Part shown: positions 16,957 through 25,570 of the stretch, in pieces
How positions within the stretch are numbered: the first letter of the stretch is position 1
Layout of the letters: every line of letters begins with the position of its first letter
Assembly: GCF_003342675.1 (NCBI RefSeq)
Contig: NZ_CP031148.1
Span: 62,001-126,000 of the forward strand
Source: Haloplanus rubicundus
Lineage (GTDB): Archaea; Halobacteriota; Halobacteria; Halobacteriales; Haloferacaceae
Length of the DNA: 64,000 nt
Direction of reading: 5' to 3'
The notes under the pieces: model-generated
What the model saw: the letters and a program-made list of their open reading frames with translations, nothing else
What the model was told of the DNA's origin: nothing
Database searches by the model: none
Position numbers and translations under genes: made by a program

Positions 16957-17502
16957 ATGAGGGTATTCGGTACCGTCGGGCTTCCGGGAAGTGGCAAGGG
17001 CGAGGCGGCGGCCGTCGCCCGCGAGGCCGGCGTCCCGGTCGTCACGATGGGCGACGTGATCCGCGAGGCGTGTCGCGACCGGGGGCTGGACCCGGCGGAG
17101 CACCACGGCGAGGTGGCGCAGGCGCTCCGGGAAGAGGAGGGCGAGGCGGCCATCGCGGAGCGCTCGTTGCCTCTGATCCGGGACGCACTGGAGGAGTCGG
17201 AGACGGTTCTCGTCGACGGCCTGCGCTCGCCCGCCGAGGTGGCGCGCTTCGAGGACGCCTTCGGCGACGACTTCGTCGTCGTGAACGTCGAAGCGCCGTT
17301 CGAGACGCGAGTCGAACGGCTGGCCGACCGGGAGCGCGACGCCTCCGACGCGGACCGCGAGGCGCTCAGAGCGCGGGAGGAGCGCGAACGCGGCTTCGGC
17401 ATGGACGCGGTGATGGACGACGCGGACGTGACCGTCGACAACACGGGGTCGCTCGACGCCTTCCGGGCGCGGATTCGTGACCTGCTGGAGGCCGAGCCAT
17501 GA
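16957..17502 (+). CDS. UPF0200 family nucleotide kinase-like P-loop protein
   Basis: The 181-residue protein has a Walker A motif GLPGSGKG (about residues 8-15) and a small-kinase layout like adenylate or dephospho-CoA kinase. It has GDVIREACRDRGL after strand 2, VLVDGLRSPAEV as the Walker B region, and a lid rich in Arg (RLADRERDASDADREAL). The substrate is unknown. It overlaps the UPF0201 gene by four bases (ATGA), as these two families commonly do in archaea, so a joint role is likely. Confidence 0.85.
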   Translation: MRVFGTVGLPGSGKGEAAAVAREAGVPVVTMGDVIREACRDRGLDPAEHHGEVAQALREEEGEAAIAERSLPLIRDALEESETVLVDGLRSPAEVARFEDAFGDDFVVVNVEAPFETRVERLADRERDASDADREALRAREERERGFGMDAVMDDADVTVDNTGSLDAFRARIRDLLEAEP

Positions 17503-17918
17503 TCTACCGGATCGACGTGCGGGTGATCGCGCCCGTCCGCGATACGGAGGTCACCGACCGCGTCGCCGACGCGGTTCGGAACCTGTTCCCGAACGCGGAG
17601 CTTCGGGAGGAGCCGGGGCGACTCGTCGCCGAGGCTCACTCGATGGACGCGTTCGCCGAACGGCTCCACGAACAGGAGATCCTCGACACTGCGCGCAAGG
17701 AGTTCTTCGGCCGCGCCGACGAGGATGGGTTCGCGTTCGCGCTGAAAAAGCAGGCGGCGTTCGAGGGCGTCATCAACTTCGCGGTGGGCAACCCGGACGA
17801 ACTCGGCGATATCGAGGTGCAAGTGACGGTCCACGAACCCGACGTGGAGGGGTTCGTGGATCACGTCGCGCCGCCGACTGAAGACGGCAAGCCGATTCGA
17901 CCCGACGACGAAGGGTGA
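17499..17918 (+). CDS. UPF0201 family protein
   Basis: A 139-residue protein that resembles small RNA-binding alpha/beta proteins: YRIDVRVIAPVRDTEV at the start and FALKKQAAFEGVINFAVG in the middle. The function is unknown. The last 20 codons and the stop lie inside the first unit of a 90-base tandem repeat that continues downstream. The repeat does not change the protein but shows recent duplication at the gene end. Confidence 0.85.
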   Translation: MIYRIDVRVIAPVRDTEVTDRVADAVRNLFPNAELREEPGRLVAEAHSMDAFAERLHEQEILDTARKEFFGRADEDGFAFALKKQAAFEGVINFAVGNPDELGDIEVQVTVHEPDVEGFVDHVAPPTEDGKPIRPDDEG

Positions 17919-18174
17919 CCGGCGAGGCGCGACGTGGCCACGGTCGTGGATCACGTCGCGCCGCCGACTGAAGACGGCAAGCCGATTCGACCCGACGACG
18001 AAGGGTGACCGGCGAGGCGCGACGTGGCCACGGTCGTGGATCACGTCGCGCCGCCGACTGAAGACGGCAAGCCGATTCGACCCGACGACGAAGGGTGACC
18101 GGCGAGGCGCGACGTGGCCACGGTCGTGGATCACGTCGCGCCGCCGACTGAAGACGGCAAGCCGATTCGACCCG
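17854..18174. repeat. 90-base tandem repeat, about 3.6 copies
   Basis: Units begin at 17854, 17944, 18034 and 18124, the last being truncated at 18174. They are nearly or fully identical. Unit 1 contains the UPF0201 gene end, its stop and 25 bases of trailer; later units repeat that block without a complete gene. The last copy stops five bases before the convergent gene. Confidence 0.97.
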
Positions 18175-18178
18175 CCGC

Positions 18179-18694
18179 TCAGAACAGTTCCTCGTGACGC
18201 GAGGCGAGGTCGGTGTACCCGCCCGTGCTGTAGTCCTCGAAGATAGCGTCGGCGTCGATGTCCGTCTCGGCGAGCGGCGTCGCCCGCGCGGGCACGCCGC
18301 GGACGAACGACTCGGGCGGAACGTCGTACCCCTCGGGGACGACGGTGCCGGAGGCGACGATACAGCGCTCGCCGACGTGGACGTCCGCGTTGACCGTCGT
18401 GTTGAACCCGACCAGTGCCCCGTCGTCGACCGTGGCCTCGTTCAGGACGGCGCCGTGGCCGATCATCACCCGCTCCCCGAGCGACACGGCGTGCAACACG
18501 GCGTTGTCGCCCACGTGTGATCCGGTGCCGACGTCGACCGGCGCCACGTCGCCCCGGAGGACGACCCCGGGCCAGACGCTGGCGTCGGCGCCGACGCGTA
18601 CGTCGCCGACGAGCGTCGCCTCGCGGCTGACGCGGGCGTCGTCGTGAACCTCCGGCCGAACCCCCTCGAACGCGTAGTCGCGGCTGTCGACCAT
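18179..18694 (-). CDS. Gamma carbonic anhydrase-like hexapeptide-repeat protein
   Basis: The 171-residue protein folds as a left-handed beta helix (repeats such as ATLVGDVRVGADASVWPGVVLRG). Histidines in DNAVLHAV and MIGHGAVL match two of the zinc ligands of gamma carbonic anhydrases. Many family members lack measured activity, so catalysis is unproven. ATG 18694 is chosen since the protein then starts with the usual short MVDSRDYAFEG lead. Confidence 0.85.
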   Translation of the reverse strand: MVDSRDYAFEGVRPEVHDDARVSREATLVGDVRVGADASVWPGVVLRGDVAPVDVGTGSHVGDNAVLHAVSLGERVMIGHGAVLNEATVDDGALVGFNTTVNADVHVGERCIVASGTVVPEGYDVPPESFVRGVPARATPLAETDIDADAIFEDYSTGGYTDLASRHEELF

Positions 18695-18765
18695 GACGGC
18701 CGTACGACACGTGGTACCGAATAGCTTACCCCGGTCGTTTTGCGCCTCGGCGTGCGAGGACGGGT

Positions 18766-19140
18766 ATGGCATTCACCGTCTCGACGGACGCCCGCCTCGA
18801 CGTGGTGGACGTGACCGACCGAGTCTCCGCGGCGGTCCCGGACGGCCGGGACGGCACGGCGACCGTCTTCGTCGACCACACCACCGCGGGCGTCGTCGTC
18901 AACGAGGCCGAACCGCGCTTGCTGGAGGATATACGGACGTTTCTCGCCGATCTGGTCCCCGACGAGGGGTGGGAACACGACCAACTCGACGGGAACGCCG
19001 ACTCGCACCTCCGGGCGCTCCTGCTGGGACCGTCGGAGACGGTACCGGTCGTGGACGGCGACCTCTCGCTCGGCCGGTGGCAGTCGATTCTCCTGGTGGA
19101 GTGTGACGGGCCGCGCGAGCGGACGGTCCGGGTGCGCTAG
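18766..19140 (+). CDS. YjbQ / UPF0047 family protein
   Basis: A 124-residue protein with the family motifs VDHTTAGVVVNE (about 36-47) and LDGNADSHLRALLLGPS (about 75-91), whose histidines line a metal or phosphate pocket in solved structures. Some family members show weak thiamine phosphate synthase activity; the real role is unsettled. Its stop overlaps the convergent MgtE-like gene by four bases. Confidence 0.9.
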   Translation: MAFTVSTDARLDVVDVTDRVSAAVPDGRDGTATVFVDHTTAGVVVNEAEPRLLEDIRTFLADLVPDEGWEHDQLDGNADSHLRALLLGPSETVPVVDGDLSLGRWQSILLVECDGPRERTVRVR

Positions 19141-19694
19141 ACGAACACGAGGACGGCGAGATAGAGGAGGACGACGCCGAGCACGTCGCAGGTGTTGGTG
19201 ACGACGGGGATCACCACGTCGTCGGGGTCGAGTTCGAGGCGGTAGGCGGCGTAGGTGGCGACGACGGTGACGAGGACGGCGAGGACGGCAAGGGAGAGGC
19301 CGCTGGTGAGCGAGACGGCGAGCACCGTCCACGGCGAGAGGGCGGTCGCTCCGGTGAGAGCACTCAGGCTCCACGCGCCGAGGCCGACGACGGGGAAGAC
19401 GGTGGCGGCGAGCGCGACGGTGGCGAGGGCGTTGCCAGCGAGCGTCTCGTCGTCCGGGGCGAAGGAGAGCGTCCCGAGGTGGAAGGCGGTCGAGAGGCGG
19501 GCCGCGAGGACGCTCCCGAGGTTCCCCGCGGTGCCGATGGTGACGGGGACGAGGACGAGCAGGGAGGGGTAGCGGAGCAGGGTGTCCTCGAAGCTCCCGA
19601 GGACGAGTCCGCTCCCGAGTTCGACGAGGGTCAGAAGGAGGAGGATGGGGAGCATCGCCCGCGTGATGGCGCGGACGGTCCAGTCGGTCGCCAC
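19137..19694 (-). CDS. MgtE-like cation channel domain, second half-protein
   Basis: A 185-residue protein with five membrane helices matching the MgtE/SLC41 transmembrane domain (LVLVPVTIGTAGNLGSVLAARLSTAFHLG). It lacks the cytosolic N and CBS domains that gate bacterial MgtE. The start is GTG 19694, directly after the stop of the upstream paralogue. The pair would together form a pseudo-symmetric pore of the SLC41 kind; Mg2+ as the ion is by family only. Confidence 0.88.
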   Translation of the reverse strand: MATDWTVRAITRAMLPILLLLTLVELGSGLVLGSFEDTLLRYPSLLVLVPVTIGTAGNLGSVLAARLSTAFHLGTLSFAPDDETLAGNALATVALAATVFPVVGLGAWSLSALTGATALSPWTVLAVSLTSGLSLAVLAVLVTVVATYAAYRLELDPDDVVIPVVTNTCDVLGVVLLYLAVLVFV

Positions 19695-20276
19695 TCAGAC
19701 CCCTCCGAGGACGAGCGCGACGGTTCGGACCGCGATCAGGAGAAAGAGGACGCCGAAGACGTCGCCGGTGGTGGTGACCAGCGGCCCGACGAGCGTGTCG
19801 GGGTTGTAGCCGCGGCGGTAGCCCGCGAAGACCACGGTGACGACGACGACGACGAGCGTCACGCCGGAGAGGAGGCCGGCGACGACGGCGATACCGACCA
19901 GTCGTCCGAGGCTCGCGACGGGCGCGCCGAGCGCCGACAGAATCGCGACCGCGGCCGTCGCGGCGAACACCGAGGCGACGATGCCGTTGGCGAGCGCCGC
20001 GGCCGCCGCCGCGCGGATGCGGCGGTCGCCGGCGCGGATCCGCGGTTCGATCAGGCCCTGGTGGAGGCCGGTCGCCAGCCGCGCTCCGAGCGAGCCGTAG
20101 ACGTTGCCGCGGGTGGCGAGGAGGGCGGGGACGAGGACGAGGAGGCCCTCGACGGCGCGGAGATCCGAACGCATCCCGCCGAGGACGAGGCCGGCGAGGA
20201 GGCCACCGACGAGGCTGGCGCCGAGGGCGGGAAGCGCCTCGCGGTACGCCTCGACGGCAACCTCGCGGACGGTCAT
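19695..20276 (-). CDS. MgtE-like cation channel domain, first half-protein
   Basis: A 193-residue protein, paralogous to the following gene, again only the MgtE membrane domain (VEGLLVLVPALLATRGNVYGSLGARLATGLHQG). ATG 20276 (MTVREVAVEAYREALP) is preferred to an upstream ATG that adds an unrelated polar stretch. The two genes abut (TGA then GTG), so equal amounts of the halves are likely. Confidence 0.88.
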   Translation of the reverse strand: MTVREVAVEAYREALPALGASLVGGLLAGLVLGGMRSDLRAVEGLLVLVPALLATRGNVYGSLGARLATGLHQGLIEPRIRAGDRRIRAAAAAALANGIVASVFAATAAVAILSALGAPVASLGRLVGIAVVAGLLSGVTLVVVVVTVVFAGYRRGYNPDTLVGPLVTTTGDVFGVLFLLIAVRTVALVLGGV

Positions 20277-20346
20277 CGTCGGGGGCAACGCGGGCCGGGA
20301 TGAAAAGTCGGGCGACTGCACGGACATCACCGCGAGCGGTCGAGCC

Positions 20347-21549
20347 TCACGGCTCCGTGAGCGCGAGGGCGGTGACGACGAGCATCGCGAGGGCCAACAC
20401 CGCCGCCATCGCGCCGAACGCGACGGAGAAGGAGGCCACGTCGGAGAGGTAGCCGACGATGGTCGGGGAGACGGCGCTCATCCCCACCATCGAGGTGCGG
20501 ACGACGCCGAGCGTCCCGCCCGCCACGTCGTCGGGGATGAGGTTCATCAGGTGCGCGTCGCGGCCGGGGCGGGGACCGTGGAGACCGACGCCGAGGACGA
20601 CCGTCGCGGCGCCGACGGTCAGGGGGCCGACGCCAGCGACGACGAGGACGACGAGCGCCGCGATGCCAAGCGCGAGGAGGACGGCGATGACGCGGAGGTG
20701 TCCCAGCCGGTCGGCGAGGTCACCGGTGACGGGCTGGACGGCCGAGACGACGAAAAAGGCGCTGTACAGCAGGCCGGCGAGGCTGGCGTCGATACCCGCT
20801 CGGGTCTCCAGAAAGAGCGGGAGGAAGGCCGTGATGCCGCTGATGGCGAGGCCGAGAAGGACGGCGACGAAGGCGAACGCGGAGAAGCGCGGCGCCGCGA
20901 ACGCAGTGAGATACGAGCGAAAGCCGTCGTCGGCGTCGAAACCGGCGTCGGCGTCGCCGTCGGGGAGGCGGGCGGGGACTCGCACCGCGAACGCACCCGC
21001 GAGACAGAGGCCGCCGACGGCGGCGGCGAGAAAGAGCGACTCCCAAGGGAGCGCCGCGGCGAGGACGGCGACGACGGCGGCGGGCGCGAGGACGCCGCCG
21101 AATTCACCCACGAAGTCCATCAGGCCGAGGGCGCGCCCGGATCGCTCGGTGTAGACGCTCGTCAGGAGGGTGATGGCGACGGTCTTGTGTGCACCGGTGC
21201 CGACGCCGATGCCGACGACGGCGACGACGAGGAGGGCGTACGACGTCGAGAGGAAAAGCGCGAGGGCGGCGGCGGAGGCGACGACGGCCCCGCCGACGAT
21301 GACGCGGACGGTTCCGACCCGATCCGCGAGAGCGCCGGACGGGAACTGCATGACGGCGTACCCGCCCATGAGCGCCGAGAACAGCAATCCGAGTTCGGTG
21401 TTGGAGACGCCGTACGTCGACTGGAAGGTGCCGAACAGGGGCGGAAAGGCGTAACGGAGGAACTTCGCCAGAAACCAGAGCAGCGCCGTCAGCGCGAGGA
21501 CGTCGAGGGTGCGGAGACGGGCGACCCAGCGATGGGAGACGAGCGACAC
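20347..21549 (-). CDS. Major facilitator superfamily transporter
   Basis: The 400-residue protein has 12 helices. The loop 2-3 signature is GALADRVGTVRVIVGG and its counterpart between helices 8 and 9 is TGDLADRLGHLRVIAV. A charged central loop (PDGDADAGFDADDG) splits the halves. The substrate cannot be predicted. GTG 21549 (VSLVSHRWVARLRTLD) gives a normal short N-terminus; the open frame further upstream runs into the intergenic region. Confidence 0.88.
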   Translation of the reverse strand: MSLVSHRWVARLRTLDVLALTALLWFLAKFLRYAFPPLFGTFQSTYGVSNTELGLLFSALMGGYAVMQFPSGALADRVGTVRVIVGGAVVASAAALALFLSTSYALLVVAVVGIGVGTGAHKTVAITLLTSVYTERSGRALGLMDFVGEFGGVLAPAAVVAVLAAALPWESLFLAAAVGGLCLAGAFAVRVPARLPDGDADAGFDADDGFRSYLTAFAAPRFSAFAFVAVLLGLAISGITAFLPLFLETRAGIDASLAGLLYSAFFVVSAVQPVTGDLADRLGHLRVIAVLLALGIAALVVLVVAGVGPLTVGAATVVLGVGLHGPRPGRDAHLMNLIPDDVAGGTLGVVRTSMVGMSAVSPTIVGYLSDVASFSVAFGAMAAVLALAMLVVTALALTEP

Positions 21550-21586
21550 GGGGGGCTTTGGGACCGTCTCCCACAAAAAAATGTGC

Positions 21587-22987
21587 CTACCCGAAGGGAC
21601 CGCCCATGCCGCCCATGCCGCCCATCCCGCCGCCACCGCCGTCACCCTGTTGCATCTTCTTCATCATCCGCTGCATGTCGCCGTCGCCCATCCCCTGGAA
21701 CTGCTTGATGGTCCGCTCCATCATCTTGTGCTGTTCGAGGAGTTCGCGGATCGACTCCGCGTCGACGCCGGCGCCGCGGGCGATGCGCTCGACGCGTTCC
21801 TGCCCGATGACGCGGGGGTTCTCCAACTCCTCCTCGGTCATCGAATCCATCGCCACGTCGAACGTGCGCATCCGGTCCTGGGTCACGTCCATGGCGTCGT
21901 CCGGCAACTGATCCATCAGGCCGCCGCCCATGCCGGGGATCATGTCCATCACCTGATCCAGCGGCCCCATGTTGTTCATCGCCTCCATCTGCTTTTGCAT
22001 GTCCTTCAGCGTGAAGGACCCCTTCATGATATCCTGTGGGTCCCAATCGTCGTCCTCGTCGCCCGTCTCGGCCATGGCGCGCTCGACCCGTTCGGAGAGC
22101 TGTTTGAGGTCGCCCATCCCCAGCAGCCGGGAGATGAAGCCGTTGGGCTCGAAGCGCTCGATGTCCTGCACCGTCTCGCCGGTACCCAGGAAGGCGATGG
22201 AGGACTCGGTTTCGTTGACGGCGGTCAGGGCACCGCCACCTTTCGCCGTCCCGTCGAGTTTCGTGATGACGACGCCGTCGATGCCGATGGAGTCGTCGAA
22301 CTGGCGGGCCTGATCTTTCGCCCCCTGCCCGATGGCGGCGTCGAGGACGAGCAGCGAGCGGTCGGGGTCGACGACGGAATCGATCTCTTCGATTTCGTCG
22401 ATCAGGTCGTCTTCGAGGGCGTGGCGGCCGGCGGTGTCGACGATGTGCACGTCGGCGTCGGCGGTCGCCTCCAGCCCGTCGCGGGCGATCTGGACCGGAT
22501 CGTCGGCGTCGGGATCGCCGTAGAAAGAGACCTCGGCGCGGTCGGCCATCTGCTCGGCCTGATCGTAGGCGCCGGGGCGGAAGGTGTCGGTCTGGATGAC
22601 GGCGGGGCGGAGCCCCTTCTTCGAGAACCACCACGCCATCTTCGCGGCGGAGGTGGTCTTACCCGACCCCTGCAGGCCGGCGAGCAGGATCGTCTGCGGT
22701 TCCAGCGGAATCTCCGTCGACTCGCCGATCAGGTCGACCAGTTCCTCGTAGACGATCTTGAGGACGTGATCGCGGGCGCTCGTGCCGGCCGGCGGCTCCT
22801 CCTCCAGGGCACGCGTCTCGATGGCGTCCGAGAGGTCCATCACGAGGGAGACGTCGACGTCGGCCTGGAGCAAGGAGCGCTGAATCTCCTTGACGACCTC
22901 CGAGACGTCGTCCTCGTCGAGGCGGGACTTCCCCTGCAGCTTCGAGAGGGTGCCGCGCAGGGAACTCCCCAGATTGTCGAGTACCAT
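21587..22987 (-). CDS. srp54: Signal recognition particle GTPase SRP54
   Basis: The GTPase of the signal recognition particle, binding 7S RNA and signal sequences and docking on FtsY. 466 residues: N domain, then G domain with GLQGSGKTT (about 105-113), [15 protein letters not shown] and [11 protein letters not shown], then the methionine-rich M domain (about 300-440) and a Gly/Met tail ([11 protein letters not shown]). ATG 22987 gives the standard start [10 protein letters not shown]. Confidence 0.97.
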   Translation of the reverse strand: MVLDNLGSSLRGTLSKLQGKSRLDEDDVSEVVKEIQRSLLQADVDVSLVMDLSDAIETRALEEEPPAGTSARDHVLKIVYEELVDLIGESTEIPLEPQTILLAGLQGSGKTTSAAKMAWWFSKKGLRPAVIQTDTFRPGAYDQAEQMADRAEVSFYGDPDADDPVQIARDGLEATADADVHIVDTAGRHALEDDLIDEIEEIDSVVDPDRSLLVLDAAIGQGAKDQARQFDDSIGIDGVVITKLDGTAKGGGALTAVNETESSIAFLGTGETVQDIERFEPNGFISRLLGMGDLKQLSERVERAMAETGDEDDDWDPQDIMKGSFTLKDMQKQMEAMNNMGPLDQVMDMIPGMGGGLMDQLPDDAMDVTQDRMRTFDVAMDSMTEEELENPRVIGQERVERIARGAGVDAESIRELLEQHKMMERTIKQFQGMGDGDMQRMMKKMQQGDGGGGGMGGMGGMGGPFG

Positions 22988-23041
22988 TATCCACCGATAC
23001 GCGCTGGCGCCGGTAAAGGCTTTGTTCACGCGAGGAACGAG

Positions 23042-23047
23042 TATAAG
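23042..23047 (+). promoter_or_regulatory. TATA box for the lipoprotein gene at 23072
   Basis: TATAAG lies 25-30 bases upstream of ATG 23072. Confidence 0.5.
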
Positions 23048-23071
23048 TCACTCCCTTCCCAACGCCGGGCG

Positions 23072-24046
23072 ATGCAGCGGCGTGCCTACCTCCTCGCACT
23101 GGCCGGCGTGAGCGGCCTCGCCGGCTGTTCGGACGGCGGATCGTCGGCGTCGGCGGGCGACACCGAAACGGCGACGCCGACGCCCACCGCGACGCGGACG
23201 GCCACCGCCACCGCGACGGCCACGCCCGAGCCGACGCCCACCCCCGGCGCCCGGTCGCTCGCCCCCTACCGCTCGTGGCTCGTCGCGCCGACGCCCGTCA
23301 CGCCGTACACCTACGAGTTCACGCACCTCTCGCTCTCGGCGGTGCGGGCCGACGCCACCGGGTCGTTCGCCGAGTCGCTGAACACCTACTGGCGACAGCG
23401 GACGGCGGCCTACTTCGGCTTCGAAGTGCCCGTGTCGAGCCTCGACGCGGTCCTGACCGTGAACCACTCCAGCGTCGCCAACGAGTCCTACCGCGTCGCC
23501 GGCGGCTCGTTCGATCCCGCGGCGCTCCGGAGCGCCCTCGACGGCGCCGGCTTCGACGCCGACGGCTACGTCGACGACCTCCAGCGGTTCACGCGGACCG
23601 AGGAGGGCCAACTGCGCGTCGTCGGCCTCCACCCGGACGTGCTCGTCAGCGTCCGCACCGAGGCGTCGGCGACGGCGCCGCTCGAACGGGGCGTCGAGCA
23701 ACACGCCGCCGGCGAGGTTCGGACCGACGCGGACGAGGGCCTCGCGCTCCTCGTCGACCACTTCGGCGACGCCGACTACGTGACGGGGCGCGAACTCCAG
23801 CCCGCCGCGGAGGAGTACGCCCTGAGCAAGGCCGTCGCCACCGGCCGTCGCCTCGACGTTCGCGGGGCGAGCACGTGGACCGAGCGCACGTACGTCCTCC
23901 CGCCGGACGCGACGATCGATCGGGCGGCAATCGAGGAGGAGATTCGCCTCCGCCACGTCGGGCAGCCAGTCGAGGAGTTCCGCCGCGAGGGCCGGTTCGT
24001 CACCGTCGCCGGCGAGGTGGAGAACTCGCTGATTCGACTGCTGTAG
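23072..24046 (+). CDS. Secreted lipoprotein with Thr/Pro-rich linker
   Basis: The 324-residue protein begins MQRRAYLLALAGVSGLAGC, a Tat-like or Sec lipoprotein signal with lipobox LAGC. A TPTPTATRTATAT-type linker (about 35-62), probably O-glycosylated, tethers a domain of about 260 residues outside the membrane. The domain has no recognised family signature. Start choice: the only ATG giving a signal peptide. Confidence 0.75.
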   Translation: MQRRAYLLALAGVSGLAGCSDGGSSASAGDTETATPTPTATRTATATATATPEPTPTPGARSLAPYRSWLVAPTPVTPYTYEFTHLSLSAVRADATGSFAESLNTYWRQRTAAYFGFEVPVSSLDAVLTVNHSSVANESYRVAGGSFDPAALRSALDGAGFDADGYVDDLQRFTRTEEGQLRVVGLHPDVLVSVRTEASATAPLERGVEQHAAGEVRTDADEGLALLVDHFGDADYVTGRELQPAAEEYALSKAVATGRRLDVRGASTWTERTYVLPPDATIDRAAIEEEIRLRHVGQPVEEFRREGRFVTVAGEVENSLIRLL

Positions 24047-24086
24047 AGCCAGAAGGCCCTTACCCCCGCGTGGCCGATGCTCGCCC

Positions 24087-24431
24087 ATGCCTTCCAGACG
24101 TGCCGTCGTCGGTGGAGTCGGGGTGACGCTCGCCACCGGTCTCGCGGGATGTAGCGCGCTCTCGGGTCCCGAACCGACCGTCGTCGACACCGAAGTCGAC
24201 GAGGGTATCGACGCCCTGATCGGCGACACCGACATCTTCGTCACCGTACGGAACGACGGCGCCGCCGGAACCGTGAGCGTGACCCTCGAACTCCTCGACG
24301 GCGAGGGGACGGTCCTACTCGACGAGACGCAGACGACCGACATGGACGCCGACGAGCGAAAGCGCGTGACGTTCTCCGTGGACGTGCCGGAGGGAACGGA
24401 GGACGTACGGGCGAGTGCGAGTGCGGCGTAG
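24087..24431 (+). CDS. Small lipoprotein with a FxLYD/CARDB-like beta domain
   Basis: A 114-residue protein; MPSRRAVVGGVGVTLATGLAGC is a twin-arginine-type lipoprotein signal. The rest (DTDIFVTVRNDGAAGTVSVTLELLDGEG) looks like a single immunoglobulin-like beta sandwich of the sort found in archaeal surface proteins. The function is unknown. It lies 40 bases after another lipoprotein and may be co-transcribed. Confidence 0.72.
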   Translation: MPSRRAVVGGVGVTLATGLAGCSALSGPEPTVVDTEVDEGIDALIGDTDIFVTVRNDGAAGTVSVTLELLDGEGTVLLDETQTTDMDADERKRVTFSVDVPEGTEDVRASASAA

Positions 24432-24478
24432 GGAGTGGAAAGGGCGGTTACGACTTCGTGCTCGCTGACGCTCGCACA

Positions 24479-24588
24479 GGGCTCGGGCGGATTCGAACCA
24501 CGAGGACTTCGCTTCGCTCGTCCTCTGGGCTCGAACCGCCCTCACGTCACGGATTTGTGACTCGCCGTTCGGCTCGTCACAAAATCCG
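24479..24588. repeat. Truncated, palindromic copy of the tRNA-Val 3' end plus a second hairpin
   Basis: GGGCTCGGGCGGATTCGAAC, matching the tRNA-Val acceptor 3' strand and T arm, starts at 24479, 113 bases downstream of the true one. It forms a palindrome: GGGCGG (24485-24490) faces CCGCCC (24536-24541), and GAGGAC (24502-24507) faces GTCCTC (24520-24525). A second hairpin follows: GGATTTGTGAC (24551-24561) faces GTCACAAAATCC (24576-24587). Confidence 0.85.
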
Positions 24589-24590
24589 AG

Positions 24591-24664
24591 TGGGCTCGGG
24601 CGGATTCGAACCACCGACTTCGGCCTTGTAAAGGCCGCGTCATAACCAACTAGACCACGAGCCC
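24591..24664 (-). tRNA. tRNA-Val(TAC)
   Basis: On the reverse strand: acceptor GGGCTCG/CGAGCCC, anticodon stem CGGCC/GGCCG with loop TTTACAA (anticodon TAC), T arm GGTGG TTCGAAT CCGCC, discriminator A. No intron, no encoded CCA. Confidence 0.94.
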
Positions 24665-24755
24665 GCACCGGAAACACCGTCCCCCGACCGAATAACGGTT
24701 TCTGTCTCGACTCGCGAAACCCTTACCCTCGCGCGGGCGATTCGTCCAGTGTACG

Positions 24756-25310
24756 ATGTCCAGTCGAGCGATCCGAGCCCTCCTCGTCGCCTGCCTCGTC
24801 CTCGGTGCGGGCTGTGCGGGGATGGAACCGGCGGCGCCGAGTGCGACGCCGACGCCGTCCGCGTCGGCCGACGATGGCGCCCCGAGTACCACGACGACGA
24901 CGGCGCCCGTCTCGACCCCCGGCAGCGACTACGACACGGCGACCGTCGTCCTCCTCGACGCGAACGGGACGGAACTGGCGACGGTCGACGCCTGGGTCGC
25001 GGATACGTGGCCGAAACAGTACACCGGCCTGAGCGACACGGACGCGCTCGACGACGGGCAAGGGATGCTGTTCGTGTTCGACGGCGAGAGCGACCGCGCG
25101 TTCGTGATGCGCGATATGGCCTTCCCGCTCGATATGGTGTTCGTCGACGCGGACGGCACGATCACGACCATCCACCACGCGCCGGTGGAGTCGGACGGCG
25201 ACCTGACGCAGTATACGGGGCGGGCGAAGTTCGTCCTCGAAGTCCCGATGGGCTACACGAACGAGACGGGCGTCGAAGTCGGCGACCGGATACGGATCGA
25301 AGATCGATGA
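24756..25310 (+). CDS. DUF192 lipoprotein
   Basis: 184 residues. The signal MSSRAIRALLVACLVLGAGC has a lipobox (GAGC), followed by a Thr/Ser/Pro-rich linker (about 30-55) and a DUF192 domain: ADTWPKQYTGLSDTDAL, GMLFVFDGESDRAFVMRDM, FPLDMVFVDADGTI. The domain is common in archaea and bacteria and its role is unknown. The stop overlaps the following ATG (ATGA). Confidence 0.9.
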   Translation: MSSRAIRALLVACLVLGAGCAGMEPAAPSATPTPSASADDGAPSTTTTTAPVSTPGSDYDTATVVLLDANGTELATVDAWVADTWPKQYTGLSDTDALDDGQGMLFVFDGESDRAFVMRDMAFPLDMVFVDADGTITTIHHAPVESDGDLTQYTGRAKFVLEVPMGYTNETGVEVGDRIRIEDR

Positions 25311-25570
25311 GCCTCGACTCGCTCGCCGACCGCGAGGGCTGGCACGCCGAGGGGTTCGCGGCACGGGTCCACTACCGCGGCGAGGGCGAGCGGTACGCGG
25401 TCGAATACTACGCGCCGAGCGACTGCGTGCTCTACTGGAAAGTGAAAGGGGACGGGGAGACGGCGGTGCCCGTGGGGCGGAAAACGGTGCCCGATCCGCT
25501 CCGGGAACGCGTGCGAATGGACCTCGACGCCGCGGGGATCGATCCGGCGGTCGAGGCGCGGTCGCTATAG
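25307..25570 (+). CDS. Small conserved haloarchaeal protein
   Basis: The protein has 87 residues and is translationally coupled to the DUF192 gene by an ATGA overlap. The content is soluble and mixed alpha/beta: [23 protein letters not shown], then [19 protein letters not shown]. No enzyme motif is visible. It ends with a six-base overlap with the convergent transducer gene. Confidence 0.7.
   Translation: MSLDSLADREGWHAEGFAARVHYRGEGERYAVEYYAPSDCVLYWKVKGDGETAVPVGRKTVPDPLRERVRMDLDAAGIDPAVEARSL

Noticed and set aside
17854-18174. Possible CRISPR array
   Set aside because: Units are contiguous with no unique spacers, and they contain the end of a gene.
16251-18710. Long reverse frame encoding three copies of a 30-residue repeat
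   Set aside because: The protein repeat is only the translation of the 90-base DNA repeat, read through tRNA-Arg and antisense to real genes.
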